Shown: positions 18,172 through 29,063, counted from the first letter of the stretch. The stretch is DNA of 64,000 bases from an uncultured Oleiphilaceae bacterium (GCA_913060665.1 CAJXUY010000005.1:176645-240644), one strand, 5' to 3'. The notes: a model not told the origin generated them from the letters alone. A program made the numbers and translations.

Positions 18172-20712
18172 ATGCTTACACTCAACACCAGCATGCTTAG
18201 ATTAACAAGACAACACTCTACACACTCGCGCATTTTCACTTACATGTTACGTTTCTCTGCCCTTGCCGCAATACTGCTCCTGCTATCAGGATGCGGAGGA
18301 GGAAGTGAGGCCGTCGACGCAGCGGGTAAAACGGTCAATAGTTTCGCCAGAAACACCGTAACAGCTGATGAAGAAATCGTAGAAAATGGCACTTCTGATA
18401 CCACATCATGCACTGGCACCGCTGTTTCGGGGGTCACGTACTGCCTCGCGGTAGAAGCAACGGAAACCATGATCGCAAGCTGGCAAACAGACTTGTTTGA
18501 CCTTATCACTCCCAGTAAAGCCTATGCGTTTCGAGGTTTAACCACTGTACCAGCAAAATCGATTGAGATTATTCAAGTTGATGAAAATCTAAATCAGGTA
18601 TCTAACTCTCTGGTTCCGTCCTATACGGTCACAGATAACCCTGAACTAGGCACTTACTCCATCACTTTTTCCGAATCCCCTCCTGCTCGAATTGATATTG
18701 TTGCAAAAGTAACGCTCGATAATGGACAAGTACTATTGGCCCCATTTATTGATTCAAGTATCGACGAAAACTTTGACCCAATAGTCATTGTTAATGTGGT
18801 GTCAGACTTTCTGGTAAAACAACTATACGACAAACTTGATACCACCGATGCACTCAACAATTTACTACCCTGCAGTGATACTGGTAGCGACTTTGGTAAT
18901 AATGTTGACTGCACAAACCAGCCTTTTTCAAAGTTTAGTCTGTGGGCAACACTTAGCGAATTAACCCAAAGCTATGAAATAGACATTCCAGCGGACTATA
19001 CAATTGCGCAAGCGTTTGAGTTACTGAATGAGACCAGTGAATTCAAAACACACATAAATACCGTCTTAAATGAAATAATGCGGACTCAAGAAACATTTGT
19101 CGGCGGCACAGAGCGTGAGCTAGACTCTATTGCTATTGATCCGAGTAACACTCTTGAAAACTTATCATCGATTGAGTCTTACAACAGCTCACTCTTTTCA
19201 CTGGGTTTTAATCAAACAACCCCCGACTCAAGCTCAAAAGGCGCAGCCATAAGTACCACAGTATCATCACTATTCGCAGATAGTAGCGGTGCCGTCAGCT
19301 ACCCCGAATTAACCCGAAACACATCCAACTTATACGTAACACTCACTAACCTAAACGAAGACTTTCCAACACTACGAACATCTTTAATGCTTAGCCAGGC
19401 GAATGACTTATCTCTATCAGCAGGCACTAACAACTCGCTGTCAGCATCACCTGGCAGCTCATTTTTAACCAGTCAGGGCTTTTACGTGACAGGAGTAGTC
19501 CCGTTTCAAACTATAACGGATAAAACTGGCACCGTTGGAGTAGGCTGGCAATCAGACCCCTACACTCAGCTTTATTATGCACCGGACTCATCAGGGAATG
19601 AGCCCCAAGCGATGATATCTTCATTCGTAAGAAACGGTAGCAGCTATAGTATATCAACGACGGACGGCCTAGTATGGACGCGAGATAGCAAACAAGAAGA
19701 ACAATTAAGCTTCGCTTGGGTACAACACACACAAGTCCCAGAAGATGACGACGGTTACCCAATCGACACACCAGGAGAAGGGTTTATAGATACCTCCAAA
19801 ATATCAGGCAAAGACTATGGGGTTATCAATTTTTCTCTAAAACTCGATGATACCAGTGACATAATAACCACCCATGGTAAAGTCTCTAAGTGGAGCGCTA
19901 GTGCTGATCAAATAGAACAAAGCCAATCACCTCAAGTAACCTTAAACGGGGAAGATCACTATCTCAGCTATTCATTCACACGAGATACGTCCCAGACACT
20001 TACCGTTCTTCCACCAGCAACAGAGACTTCATTTAATCGCTCCTACGATGTGTCGGCTTCAAAGAGATCTTCTGACAGTGGTATTCTAGACCTATACCTA
20101 GGTCGTCTTACTGTTTCCGCTCCAAGTAATACGAGCGAACAAAACCAAGCCTCCTCCACACCAACCGGAAGCATGATAACCGTCACACAAAACGAAGCCG
20201 CTGCCGGACAAGGCCTCATCAATGCGCTTGAAGCAAGAACCATAGCGCCTACCAACTTAACCGGCACAGTCTACCGTCTTGCAGGTAATAGCTTCGGCGC
20301 TAACGCGGCTAGCAATGTGTTACGAAGCTATAATAACTCAATACTAGAATTGACCAGCGGGTCTACAGCGACCCTTACATTTAATACCTTGGAATCCACC
20401 CATAATGTCAGCACTCAAACGGTTTCAGGCGTATCAGAAGTCTCTATTTCCGCAACCACCGGAACCTACGACGTTAATAGTGACGGCCTTATTCAGTTTA
20501 CTTTTCTGGACGTTCAAGGCACCGGAAAAACACTTATACTTAAAGGGTTTATGTCTAAGTCCATAGATGACGCAGAAGCAGAAACGGATGAACCTGGCAA
20601 CGTTTTATCGTTATTGATGATTCACAACTATGATGATGTCGGAAACACCCAAGCAACACTTGGGCTAATTCAAGCGTTTAAAGAACTCGATTTGGATATC
20701 GCAATCGAATAA
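18172..20712 (+). CDS. Large putative lipoprotein, family not recognised
   Basis: 846 residues. A hydrophobic segment ends in LLLLSG-Cys41-GGG, a lipobox for signal peptidase II, so the protein is probably a surface or outer-membrane lipoprotein. An internal ATG at 18244 (MLRFSALA) would give a signal peptide of normal size and may be the real start. The chain is Ser/Thr/Asp-rich with two widely spaced cysteine pairs (residues about 80-91 and 234-244), no membrane helix, no repeats I can name and a beta-rich look after residue 400. A REP-like pair follows it. I do not assign a function. Confidence 0.7.
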   Translation: MLTLNTSMLRLTRQHSTHSRIFTYMLRFSALAAILLLLSGCGGGSEAVDAAGKTVNSFARNTVTADEEIVENGTSDTTSCTGTAVSGVTYCLAVEATETMIASWQTDLFDLITPSKAYAFRGLTTVPAKSIEIIQVDENLNQVSNSLVPSYTVTDNPELGTYSITFSESPPARIDIVAKVTLDNGQVLLAPFIDSSIDENFDPIVIVNVVSDFLVKQLYDKLDTTDALNNLLPCSDTGSDFGNNVDCTNQPFSKFSLWATLSELTQSYEIDIPADYTIAQAFELLNETSEFKTHINTVLNEIMRTQETFVGGTERELDSIAIDPSNTLENLSSIESYNSSLFSLGFNQTTPDSSSKGAAISTTVSSLFADSSGAVSYPELTRNTSNLYVTLTNLNEDFPTLRTSLMLSQANDLSLSAGTNNSLSASPGSSFLTSQGFYVTGVVPFQTITDKTGTVGVGWQSDPYTQLYYAPDSSGNEPQAMISSFVRNGSSYSISTTDGLVWTRDSKQEEQLSFAWVQHTQVPEDDDGYPIDTPGEGFIDTSKISGKDYGVINFSLKLDDTSDIITTHGKVSKWSASADQIEQSQSPQVTLNGEDHYLSYSFTRDTSQTLTVLPPATETSFNRSYDVSASKRSSDSGILDLYLGRLTVSAPSNTSEQNQASSTPTGSMITVTQNEAAAGQGLINALEARTIAPTNLTGTVYRLAGNSFGANAASNVLRSYNNSILELTSGSTATLTFNTLESTHNVSTQTVSGVSEVSISATTGTYDVNSDGLIQFTFLDVQGTGKTLILKGFMSKSIDDAEAETDEPGNVLSLLMIHNYDDVGNTQATLGLIQAFKELDLDIAIE

Positions 20713-20722
20713 CAAGGGATTC

Positions 20723-20812
20723 ATGTAGGTCGGAGTGGTATAAAAAACGGCTATCGAATACTCGCTTGGGGTATCCGTTTCAAAACGTGCCAAATTGAAA
20801 CCCGACCTACAT
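20723..20812. repeat. GTAG-headed inverted repeat, second REP-like family
   Basis: A perfect 11-bp inverted repeat (ATGTAGGTCGG ... CCGACCTACAT) bounds a 90-bp element that carries further imperfect pairing inside. Both ends start with GTAG, like the other REP-like units in the window, but the body differs from them. It lies just after the lipoprotein gene and before the convergent DUF1145 gene, where it may also act as a terminator. Confidence 0.65.
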
Positions 20813-20842
20813 AAAGATAATACTGGGCGATATAAAAGACGA

Positions 20843-21130
20843 CTACGTTTCAGGTTTCTTCTCTTTCTTTATCTCGTCCATTAAAAATGGCAGCATATGA
20901 AATACACCAAATACCAACACCATTAGCTTATCAAACTTTGGCTCAATTAGCCTGTGACTAAAACGCTTGGTAAACATCGCGACTTCAATAAAATGTATTA
21001 GTAATACTGCAGCTCCCATCCAGCCCAACATCTCTGTTAAGGGTTCAGAAAACACTGAAAATAAACTCAGTAAGACAGTAACCCAAAAAGCTAAGGTGAC
21101 ACTCTTAGCTATTAAAATAATAATTTTCAT
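20843..21130 (-). CDS. DUF1145 family membrane protein (YhhL-like)
   Basis: 95 residues with three membrane helices: IAKSVTLAFWVTVLLSLF, LGWMGAAVLLIHFIEVAMF and LMVLVFGVFHMLPFLM. This helix layout with the HFIEV motif matches DUF1145 (E. coli YhhL). The charged tail KKEKKPET is cytoplasmic. Function unknown. It is a single gene between convergent and divergent neighbours. Confidence 0.85.
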   Translation of the reverse strand: MKIIILIAKSVTLAFWVTVLLSLFSVFSEPLTEMLGWMGAAVLLIHFIEVAMFTKRFSHRLIEPKFDKLMVLVFGVFHMLPFLMDEIKKEKKPET

Positions 21131-21230
21131 GCTGATTTTGCAAACACCCCGTTCTAATTAAATAATATGATTTATACTACACCATATAAACAGTACTCCC
21201 TACCGCAAACAATAAGGCGCTTCTAATAAT

Positions 21231-22049
21231 ATGCAGACAGCCACAGCACGTATTGCCTCATTTATCTTTTTGGTCATTCTCGCCTCATTTTTTCTTTTAG
21301 GCACTCAGTTTGCGCCAGTATCAACAGAGCATGAAGTGCCTTCGACTAATGCATCCAAACTTCTTGTTAAACAAAAACGGTTACCAAACCAACCGTTGCC
21401 CGATTTCAATCATATTTACAACACACAAGAAAAGAAACAACAGTTTTTTAGCTACCTAATGCCTATCGTAAAACAGGTCAATAATGAAGTATTGGTAGAA
21501 AGAAATAATATATCGTTATTGCAGCAAAAGTCATCACTCGCAAATCGCGATAAAGCATACCTTATCAAAGTCGCACAAAAGTATAGGGTCAAAACTGCAC
21601 TAAATGATCGGGCTTTATTTTTCAAACGCTTACTTACCAAAGTCGACCAGATACCTCCCTCCCTTGTATTAGCACAAGCTGCCAACGAATCAGCTTGGGG
21701 AACATCCCGGTTTGCAATTAAAGGTAATAACCTGTTTGGTCAATGGTGCTTTTCAAAGGGGTGTGGACTAGTACCTGTCCGCAGAGATGGAGATGCCTCG
21801 CATGAGGTCGCAAAGTTCAGCTCAGTCTTTAATTCAGTAGAAAGTTATATTCTGAATTTAAACCGTCACTCACAATATGTCGAGTTACGTGCGATACGAC
21901 TTAAGCTTCGGAATGATGATCAACCTATAAAGGGTATTCAACTCGCGAACGGTCTAATTGGCTACTCTGAAAGAGGTCAAGAGTATGTTGATGAAATACA
22001 ATCAATGATACGCTTTAACAATCTGGCATCACTCGACGAAAATAGATAG
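21231..22049 (+). CDS. Bax-like glucosaminidase-domain protein
   Basis: 272 residues. An N-terminal membrane anchor or signal (IASFIFLVILASFFLLG) is followed by a linker and, from about residue 135, a mannosyl-glycoprotein endo-beta-N-acetylglucosaminidase-type domain: LAQAANESAWGTSRFA with the catalytic-type glutamate, GNNLFGQWCF, then VESYILNLNRH. It matches the Bax protein of E. coli (274 residues). It is expected to act on peptidoglycan glycan strands in the periplasm, though activity has seldom been shown. The gene downstream is a small DUF1232 gene 50 bases on. Confidence 0.88.
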   Translation: MQTATARIASFIFLVILASFFLLGTQFAPVSTEHEVPSTNASKLLVKQKRLPNQPLPDFNHIYNTQEKKQQFFSYLMPIVKQVNNEVLVERNNISLLQQKSSLANRDKAYLIKVAQKYRVKTALNDRALFFKRLLTKVDQIPPSLVLAQAANESAWGTSRFAIKGNNLFGQWCFSKGCGLVPVRRDGDASHEVAKFSSVFNSVESYILNLNRHSQYVELRAIRLKLRNDDQPIKGIQLANGLIGYSERGQEYVDEIQSMIRFNNLASLDENR

Positions 22050-22099
22050 CATGTTAACTCCCAGACAGACATGTTCAGAATTAGGATTTAGAGGCCACC

Positions 22100-22462
22100 A
22101 TGGACCCATCAAACGAAAGCAATCAAAGTGCTGAGACTGAGCCTAAGATCCCTGAGAAATCGTTCTGGAAAAAAATAGGGTCAAGTGCAAGCAGTGCAGG
22201 TTACGAAGCAGTCTATAATGCGTTCGTGCTGTATTATACCGCGCGAGCTAAAGAGACACCTCTATGGTGTAAAACGGTTATCGCTGGAGCACTTGGGTAT
22301 TTTATTAGCTTGATTGATGCCGTGCCAGACCTAACCCCTATTTTAGGCTATACCGACGACATAGCGGTTATGGTAGCAGCAATTGGAGCTCTCGCAGCCC
22401 ATATAACACCTGAAATAAAGCAAAAAGCGAAAGTAAAGTCAGATAACCTTTTTCATAAATAA
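22100..22462 (+). CDS. DUF1232 (YkvA-like) membrane-associated protein
   Basis: 120 residues. The DUF1232 core runs through LGYFISLIDAVPDLTPILGYTDD, with the conserved aspartate-proline pattern, then AVMVAAIGALAAHI. One or two hydrophobic helices are likely. Function is unknown. A GAGG Shine-Dalgarno sequence lies eight bases before the ATG. The gene converges with the LuxR-type gene, only 17 bases away, and no terminator hairpin is seen in the gap. Confidence 0.85.
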   Translation: MDPSNESNQSAETEPKIPEKSFWKKIGSSASSAGYEAVYNAFVLYYTARAKETPLWCKTVIAGALGYFISLIDAVPDLTPILGYTDDIAVMVAAIGALAAHITPEIKQKAKVKSDNLFHK

Positions 22463-22479
22463 ACACCATCAACGCCATC

Positions 22480-25263
22480 TTATAGCAGTCCGTGTTGCCG
22501 TGCCTTTACAATCGCTTGTGTGCGACTTTTAACGCCCAACTTATTGTTAATTTTTCGCGCATGGGTTTTTACTGTATGAAGGGAAATAAATAGCTTATCA
22601 GCAATATCCTGATTAGAAAGGCCCTGAGCGATAAGCTCTAATACTCCTTTTTCACGATCACTAATGGGGTCTTCGAGCACTTGCTCTAAGAGCTGACTCG
22701 CCTGCTGATTTACGCCGCAGAGTGTCGCTAGCGCCTGAAGAAAAGAACCCGGCGAAGTTTCAGAAACAGACATTATCTCCGATATAATCGGCCTAATATC
22801 CTGAGCTAAATCCCAAAACGGGCTTAACCAGTTTTCTACTTCCGCTTTTTGTATCGCTGAACGCATCGCCATTAACGCACGGTCAGGCTTACGCCCCTTG
22901 CTATAGATGATGGATTGATAAATAAGTATATAAATCGACGTCACGCTATTGGGTGCGCGGTTTTTTTCAATTCGCTGTAACTCAGTCAGTTGCTCAAGGG
23001 CTCCTGCAGTATCACCCACATTTATAGATAAACGCACCTCTAGTAAATCATGGGAACCGGGTAGCAAAGGAAAAATATCTGCTACCTCTCCAGCTTGCTG
23101 CCTTTTTCGAAGTTCAGTCAACGCATCCAGCGCGCGATCATAGTTACCCTGCTCAGTCCACAGCATCGACTTAGCAACACTTAATGCACAAAAATAGCTA
23201 ACATCATCAATCTGCCAAACACGAATAAACCTTTCAGCCCTACCAAGTACACCGAAAGCCAGCTCTATATCCCCCGCTCCTTTGTGCAACATGGCTTTAA
23301 TGATATAGGAATAAAATGCGCCAATATCATTGCTCCGCTCCGCTTCACGAGTTGTAGCATTAACTATTCGCTCAGCCTCTAACAATTTACCTTGATGCAT
23401 TTTTACCAATGCCCAATAAACCTTTAAGCGCCCTTCAGCTATATTGTGTAAATCATGTAACGAAGCACCGCTCAACTCAAGACCTTGCTTAACAAGCGTC
23501 GATACTCGGTTGAGGTACCCTCTTGCCAACTCTATTCTTGCAGAATCATATAACCCCAGCATTTCTAGCTTAATATCATTACTTTCACGAGATATAACAA
23601 TGGCTGCCCGATTGAATTTTTTTGCATCATCAAAATGACCAATCAAACTATAACTGTTCGATATAGCTAAATGACAAATAACTCTCACCGCGACCCTATC
23701 TTCACTCAATTGCTCTAATGCGTCTCGAGCCAAACTTAACGATAATGCCGCATCACCATGTGATTTTGCAATAAATGCCTTAACCGCTAACAACTCTGCT
23801 TGAACGCCAGGCGCCTGAGCGACAACATCGAGAGGTAGGTTATCAATATATTTTAGAGCCTCATCAATTCGAGAGCACGCCATCAATATCCAAAGATAGA
23901 TAATCGATTGACGGCTCGTGGGATCTTGCCCCCTTTCAAGGATTTTTTCTCGAATACCAAGCAGTGTTGCCATATCTTGATCTAACAGGGAAGCGTTAGA
24001 CAGTTTTACTAACAATGATAAAACCCGATCAGTGTCACCTAACTTAATAGCGTATTCAATTGCATCAGATACCATATCACGGGATTCAAACCAAATAGAC
24101 ACATCCGAGTATATGGTCGAGTAATCTTCTTTCGACTTCTCAATTTCAAATAATACTTGCTTCAACAACGGGTGGGGGCGATACCAAACCCCCTTTTCGT
24201 TTAAACGCTCAATAAACCCAAGCTTATTAGCCAAACCCTCCAGCCAATCACCGCCTGCAAAGCGCCCTATTAGATGAGAACAAAGGTCAGCACACCAATA
24301 ATCCACAACACTCAAACGACACAAACTATCGAGTTCTTGTTCTGTCAGGACACACAGAACTTCATTGTAAAAATATTCTTTGACATACGTAACACTGGCC
24401 GGCAGTACGATTTCAGATTCAAGCCCTTTAGTTTGCAGCGCAATAGATGAAAGGTGAAGCCCTGCGCCCCACCCTTCACACCGTTGAGACAACTCCCGAA
24501 TCACTTCAGGCTCGATTGAGTCTGGTAAAAGGACGCTTAATAACCGAATAGTTTCTGATTCAGTCAATTGAAGTTCTCGAACGCCAATCTCAGTCAGGTT
24601 TCGATCTAAGCGAATTTTTGTCGTCGAAAGACCTGTAGGCTGACTCGAAAGTATAACCATTGATAAGTTCGCAGGGGCATGAGTCAACAACGTATCAATA
24701 AATCGTTTGACCTGCACAGCCTGGACAGTCTGGAAATCATCCAGAACAATCACTACAAAAGCGCCTACGTTCTCTATGCTTTCTACCAGCTGAACAACCA
24801 GTTTCTCAGATACTGTTTCACTCCAGCGACAAGCATGGGCATCCAACAACTGGTATAAAACATCTTTTGAATCATCATCCAAGGTGCAAGAAAGGCTTTC
24901 TATTAAATAGCTACACAACCGAATAATATCATTGTCACGGACGTCTAGAGTAAGCCAGGCAATTTTTGACGTACTATTCGTATTTTTCTGAATCCAGTAA
25001 CTTAATAGAGATGTTTTCCCATACCCGGCAGGGGCACATAAAACGCTTAATCGTGAACGGTTAATACGTTCAAGACAAGGGTCAAGCCGGTCTAAATGAG
25101 TATAGTGTTGGCTTAATGGAGGAACCGTCACTTTTTTGCGCAGGAACGACCGTCCTATTGCAGGTGAGGACAAGTCATCATTGATGATTTGATCTGTTGA
25201 CGTCGAAGCATCCCCGCTTCCGTCATCATTAGCCGCTGACGTTTTACTGAAACTTGCTTTCAC
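22480..25263 (-). CDS. MalT-like LuxR-family ATP-dependent transcriptional regulator
   Basis: 927 residues in the layout of large LuxR (LAL) regulators. The STAND-type NTPase has Walker [10 protein letters not shown] (about 77-85) and Walker [10 protein letters not shown] (about 170). A long TPR-like region spans residues 400-850. The last 60 residues are the LuxR helix-turn-helix: [39 protein letters not shown]. Such proteins activate transcription when a ligand and ATP bind. It reads away from the DUF1302-DUF1329 genes in the same direction, behind their terminator, and is the obvious candidate regulator for them. The start codon is GTG, with GGGG a few bases before it. Confidence 0.92.
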   Translation of the reverse strand: MKASFSKTSAANDDGSGDASTSTDQIINDDLSSPAIGRSFLRKKVTVPPLSQHYTHLDRLDPCLERINRSRLSVLCAPAGYGKTSLLSYWIQKNTNSTSKIAWLTLDVRDNDIIRLCSYLIESLSCTLDDDSKDVLYQLLDAHACRWSETVSEKLVVQLVESIENVGAFVVIVLDDFQTVQAVQVKRFIDTLLTHAPANLSMVILSSQPTGLSTTKIRLDRNLTEIGVRELQLTESETIRLLSVLLPDSIEPEVIRELSQRCEGWGAGLHLSSIALQTKGLESEIVLPASVTYVKEYFYNEVLCVLTEQELDSLCRLSVVDYWCADLCSHLIGRFAGGDWLEGLANKLGFIERLNEKGVWYRPHPLLKQVLFEIEKSKEDYSTIYSDVSIWFESRDMVSDAIEYAIKLGDTDRVLSLLVKLSNASLLDQDMATLLGIREKILERGQDPTSRQSIIYLWILMACSRIDEALKYIDNLPLDVVAQAPGVQAELLAVKAFIAKSHGDAALSLSLARDALEQLSEDRVAVRVICHLAISNSYSLIGHFDDAKKFNRAAIVISRESNDIKLEMLGLYDSARIELARGYLNRVSTLVKQGLELSGASLHDLHNIAEGRLKVYWALVKMHQGKLLEAERIVNATTREAERSNDIGAFYSYIIKAMLHKGAGDIELAFGVLGRAERFIRVWQIDDVSYFCALSVAKSMLWTEQGNYDRALDALTELRKRQQAGEVADIFPLLPGSHDLLEVRLSINVGDTAGALEQLTELQRIEKNRAPNSVTSIYILIYQSIIYSKGRKPDRALMAMRSAIQKAEVENWLSPFWDLAQDIRPIISEIMSVSETSPGSFLQALATLCGVNQQASQLLEQVLEDPISDREKGVLELIAQGLSNQDIADKLFISLHTVKTHARKINNKLGVKSRTQAIVKARQHGLL

Positions 25264-25350
25264 CCAAACCCCATAAACAAAGAATCTAAACCTGCACTGA
25301 AACAGGAGGGGGACTAATTTAATACAAGTAGAGGGCTAAAAGCAAAAAAA

Positions 25351-25378
25351 GAGGCCAGATAATATCCGGCCTCTTTTT
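25351..25378 (-). terminator. Intrinsic terminator after the DUF1329 gene
   Basis: GAGGCC-A-GATA-A-TATC-C-GGCCTC is a nearly perfect palindrome flanked by T-rich runs on both strands (TTTTTAT to the right, a run of seven A to the left). It would stop transcripts from the DUF1302-DUF1329 side and keep them out of the regulator gene. Confidence 0.82.
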
Positions 25379-25412
25379 ATTATAACGGTATACTGGATTA
25401 CTCGATATCGAA

Positions 25413-26777
25413 TTAACGCTTACCCGCACGCCTTAGAGCCGCTGGGGTATAGTCCTTAGAGGATCTCTCTAGATTAAAGACATAACTCGTATCTTGCTCA
25501 TTGTTCAAGCCATTAACCAAATAGCGACCCGACAACAAATCGTATAATGTTTCAACGGTATACCAAGGTACTAACTCTCCATAGAAACTCATATTGTGCG
25601 CTTCCGCCACCCGCCATAACTCACCACGACCATCATAGTGATCAATAACCGTTGCTTGCCAAGTATCTTCATCGATATAGAATATACGCTTGGCATAGAT
25701 ATGTCTCTGCCCATCTTTCAGCGTTGCTTCTACAACCCATACACGGTGCAGCTCATAACGAGTTAACTCTTGGTTAATATGTCCAGCCTTAACAATCTGA
25801 TCATATTTAAGTTCTCTTGAATCTAGTTTATAAGAATTATAAGGTATATAAACCTCTTTCTTACCCACCAGGTTCCAGTTGTATCTATCAGGGGAGCCAT
25901 TATACATATCAAAGTTATCTGAAGTACGAAGACCATCCGACGCGGTACCTGGTCCATCATAGGCTACCTGTGGAGCCCGACGAACTCGACGCTGCCCAGC
26001 ATTGTAAACCCAAGCACGACGAGGTTCTTTTACCTGGTCTATTGTTTCATGCGCCAATAGAACATTACCCGCTAATCGCGTAGGAGCCTGAATAACCTGC
26101 TTAAAATAAAATAATACATTTGGATCAGTATTAGGGTCATAATCCTTCAACGATGTACGCCACGTAATCTCATCAAGAAACTGAACAAGACTATAGTTAC
26201 CATTTGCTAGAGGTGTAGCCTGACCAATCGTTCTACGAACAGAACCACCTCGATAACGAGTAATATGATTCCAAATAACTTCCAACCCATTTTGAGGAAT
26301 AGGGAAAGGAACTGACACTTGGAATGGCGTTAATCCGTTACCACCCTCGATCATTTCTACAGCCGTTGCATTTGCTTTGGCTCCATCATATACCTCTTGA
26401 GGATAAGCCGAAGATCTGCGAGTCTGATAGACGGGGATTACATAATCTGGATACTTTGTCATCATAGCTACTTGGCCAGGAGACATATTATCCTTGTACT
26501 GATCCATATTGTCTTTATTGATCGTAAACTTCGGCTGATCATCCGGAAACGGATTCGGCAGGCGTTTACCCGATACATACCCTTCTGGAACGTCAGTATA
26601 TCCACCAGTCCACTCAGGGATAGTGCCCGCAGCATTGCCTGCTTTCTCAGCACCAATGGGCGTTAACTCAGCACCCAGTTTTGCCGCATCAGCCTCCGAG
26701 ACCTTTGCTGACACCGCTGACGCCAACAAGGATAGTGTAATAACCCCACCTGCTAAAATTCTTTTTCTTAGTTTCAT
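25413..26777 (-). CDS. DUF1329 family periplasmic protein
   Basis: 454 residues with a Sec signal (ILAGGVITLSLLASAVSA, cut near residue 24) and then the DUF1329 sequence: AKLGAELTPIGAEKAGN, IPEWTGGY, DYVIPVYQTRRSSAYP and RRAWVYNAGQRRVRRAP. These proteins have a LolA/LolB-like fold and are nearly always coded with a DUF1302 barrel, as here. A role in moving hydrophobic molecules across the periplasm is a common suggestion; it is not proven. It lies 38 bases after the DUF1302 gene, in the same transcript. Confidence 0.9.
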   Translation of the reverse strand: MKLRKRILAGGVITLSLLASAVSAKVSEADAAKLGAELTPIGAEKAGNAAGTIPEWTGGYTDVPEGYVSGKRLPNPFPDDQPKFTINKDNMDQYKDNMSPGQVAMMTKYPDYVIPVYQTRRSSAYPQEVYDGAKANATAVEMIEGGNGLTPFQVSVPFPIPQNGLEVIWNHITRYRGGSVRRTIGQATPLANGNYSLVQFLDEITWRTSLKDYDPNTDPNVLFYFKQVIQAPTRLAGNVLLAHETIDQVKEPRRAWVYNAGQRRVRRAPQVAYDGPGTASDGLRTSDNFDMYNGSPDRYNWNLVGKKEVYIPYNSYKLDSRELKYDQIVKAGHINQELTRYELHRVWVVEATLKDGQRHIYAKRIFYIDEDTWQATVIDHYDGRGELWRVAEAHNMSFYGELVPWYTVETLYDLLSGRYLVNGLNNEQDTSYVFNLERSSKDYTPAALRRAGKR

Positions 26778-26815
26778 TTATAGACCTCTTTAAACCGAAA
26801 CAGTTACCTTGTTTA

Positions 26816-28696
26816 TTAGAATGAATAGGCAACACTTAGTGCAATGTTGTCCCGGTCGTTTAATAAGTTGTAAGGCTTGCCACCAAAATAGTTTGTGTAA
26901 CTAACATTGGCTGAGTACTGATTCAGATAAACCGCCTTAACAGATAAACCCACTGATTTACGCCCCTGAATAAAGTTACCACCTGGCTCTGGAGCGTATC
27001 CACTTACATCATGAGACCAAGATAACGTTGGCGTTAGGTTTACACCCGCATATACATCATTGTAATCAAGCGATGTACGTAAACGGTAACCCCAAGAAAA
27101 TGATGTGGTATATCCACTGTTATTACAGTTAAGCGGGTTTGGATTTTGAATACCGCCACTTTCACAAGTACCATAAGCCGCCCAAGGGGTGCCATCACTT
27201 GCTGTGCTAGTATTATTGGTTAGATCAAATGCACCGATACCGTAAGTACCTGCGCGGCCATAACGAGCCTCATCAGTTCCTGCTAAGCCATGAACATACG
27301 TACCACCCACTTCACTGATAAACGTCAATCGACTCGCGCCTGCCACCTGATCGAAGAATTTGATAACAGTAAACTGTGCCTGAGACACCCCATAGGTATC
27401 ATATCCTGCTAGCTCCTGACCATGTAACTGAGTTTCATCCCCCCCAGCCTCTGCAACAGCTCGCTGGTACAACAAGCTACTTGGTACACCTAACCCGCCG
27501 TGAATAAGCTCAAATGAGTTCCACTGAAGCGGAAGGTCCTTCTTATAGCTGACTTCACCGCCAATAGAGTATCCGCTCTCAGTACTAGTATTAAAGCTCA
27601 CACCCACCATCTGAATGGATTCGGGGTAGTCCATAAAGTACTCAGGAAATTTATCAGACCCATCACCACCCAAATCAGGGTTGCTTGCTACAATACCTGA
27701 AATGAGAGGAACACGACTATGGTATTGAGTAAAGTAAAAACCCAGCTCAGAGTCATTTAACTCTGGAACATACCAGCGAACAGCGAGACCGAACTGGTCA
27801 GTGTCGTCTGGCTCACGATCTGCGAGACGGTCTGCGTATAAGCCTTGAGCATAAGAGTCACCGTCTGGTAACTGTCCCGCAATGAGAACCGGTCCACACC
27901 CATCCGACACGAAGTCAACCGTTGAGAAGAATGTGCCGCAATCTTCTAGATTTGTCTTTTCCCACTCTAACTGTAAATAACCTTCAACGGTTACGTTTTC
28001 AGTTAAACCAATAGATGAGTAAAACATGTTGACCGGCAGCAGCGCCTCTTTTACTTCTGCACCAGGCGCTCGAATGGCACCGACATCTACCGGGTTAATG
28101 ACGTTAATGCCATTAAATATAAACGTACTCTCACCCCAGCTAATAACCTGCTTACCCAGGCGCATATTTAACGGCATGTCACCTAAATCAAAATCGGCCC
28201 AAACATAGGCATCTAGAAACTCCGCACCCGAGGCATTTTTATCTCCATCAACACTGAGCGACCTGCGCTGTCCCGCGCCATCTAATGCCATTTCTTCATC
28301 TTTAAGTTGAAAATCGTACCAATAACGACCTCGAACAAACCCACCAAAATTTTCGTAAGTAAGTAATAGCTCACTAGTACCTTTTACTCGCTTTGAGTAG
28401 GTGTCACCTTTATCAAAGTTCCAGTTACCATCATCGTAATTACCAGTAGATGCACCGGTCGTAGTGCCTATATAAGGGTTAGACCCTAATGGTGCCAAGT
28501 TACCCTGAGATAGCTGTCGACTATCACGGTCCTGAACACGCCAACTCACACCTGCAGATAGCGTAGTATCAAAACTCGCCTCTACATCCCCCATGTAAAA
28601 CTGAAATGCGCTAGCTGGAGCCGACACAGAAGCCGCTACCGCTACCGCCAATGGCAGCCTGGCCAGTTTGTGCCATCGTTGTGTGTTTTTTGTCAT
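26816..28696 (-). CDS. DUF1302 family outer-membrane beta-barrel protein
   Basis: 626 residues. Signal peptide LARLPLAVAVAASVSAPASA is cut before FQFYMGDVEASFDTTLSAGV, the usual start of mature DUF1302 proteins. The rest is beta-rich with paired aromatic strands and ends in IALSVAYSF, the terminal phenylalanine read by the BAM machinery. DUF1302 barrels occur with DUF1329 proteins and often with RND exporters or genes for fatty acid, sterol or alkane use, so uptake of a hydrophobic compound is plausible. No RND gene is adjacent here. It heads the two-gene unit and is divergent from the thiolase gene. Confidence 0.9.
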   Translation of the reverse strand: MTKNTQRWHKLARLPLAVAVAASVSAPASAFQFYMGDVEASFDTTLSAGVSWRVQDRDSRQLSQGNLAPLGSNPYIGTTTGASTGNYDDGNWNFDKGDTYSKRVKGTSELLLTYENFGGFVRGRYWYDFQLKDEEMALDGAGQRRSLSVDGDKNASGAEFLDAYVWADFDLGDMPLNMRLGKQVISWGESTFIFNGINVINPVDVGAIRAPGAEVKEALLPVNMFYSSIGLTENVTVEGYLQLEWEKTNLEDCGTFFSTVDFVSDGCGPVLIAGQLPDGDSYAQGLYADRLADREPDDTDQFGLAVRWYVPELNDSELGFYFTQYHSRVPLISGIVASNPDLGGDGSDKFPEYFMDYPESIQMVGVSFNTSTESGYSIGGEVSYKKDLPLQWNSFELIHGGLGVPSSLLYQRAVAEAGGDETQLHGQELAGYDTYGVSQAQFTVIKFFDQVAGASRLTFISEVGGTYVHGLAGTDEARYGRAGTYGIGAFDLTNNTSTASDGTPWAAYGTCESGGIQNPNPLNCNNSGYTTSFSWGYRLRTSLDYNDVYAGVNLTPTLSWSHDVSGYAPEPGGNFIQGRKSVGLSVKAVYLNQYSANVSYTNYFGGKPYNLLNDRDNIALSVAYSF

Positions 28697-29063
28697 CGAA
28701 CGCTACTCCGTCAATTTTTTTATTTGATACGCTGCAATACTTGTTCTAGTTATCTAACTTTTATATCAGTTGTCGCACTATAGCTAAGCAAAATACAGAT
28801 TTTTATCAGTCAAAAGTATGATTTAGGTATGATTACCTATTTAACAACTTAGAAAACAGTGTTTGGGACCTAAGGCAACTATAGACGCTAATTTAAGATT
28901 CAACCAATTTTAAATCTGATTTTTTTCAGCCTGTTAGCCGACAAAACTAATAAATTTGTTGCTCTGTTATATTCTGGTTTCAGCTCACGTGGTAAAAAAG
29001 GTAACATACACTTTTTTGTGTAACGGCATTACCATTCAACAATCGATAGAACGAGGCTTTGAC
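28697..29063. other. Divergent spacer between DUF1302 and thiolase genes
   Basis: An AT-rich region of 367 bases that must hold the promoters of both units. I saw no convincing -10/-35 pair, sigma-54 site or known operator. An open frame of 36 codons runs into the thiolase gene from the left, but it has no ribosome binding site or family match. Confidence 0.5.

Noticed and set aside
28956..29063. 36-residue N-terminal extension of the thiolase
   Set aside because: No homology to thiolases, and a ribosome site and conserved start are at 29064.
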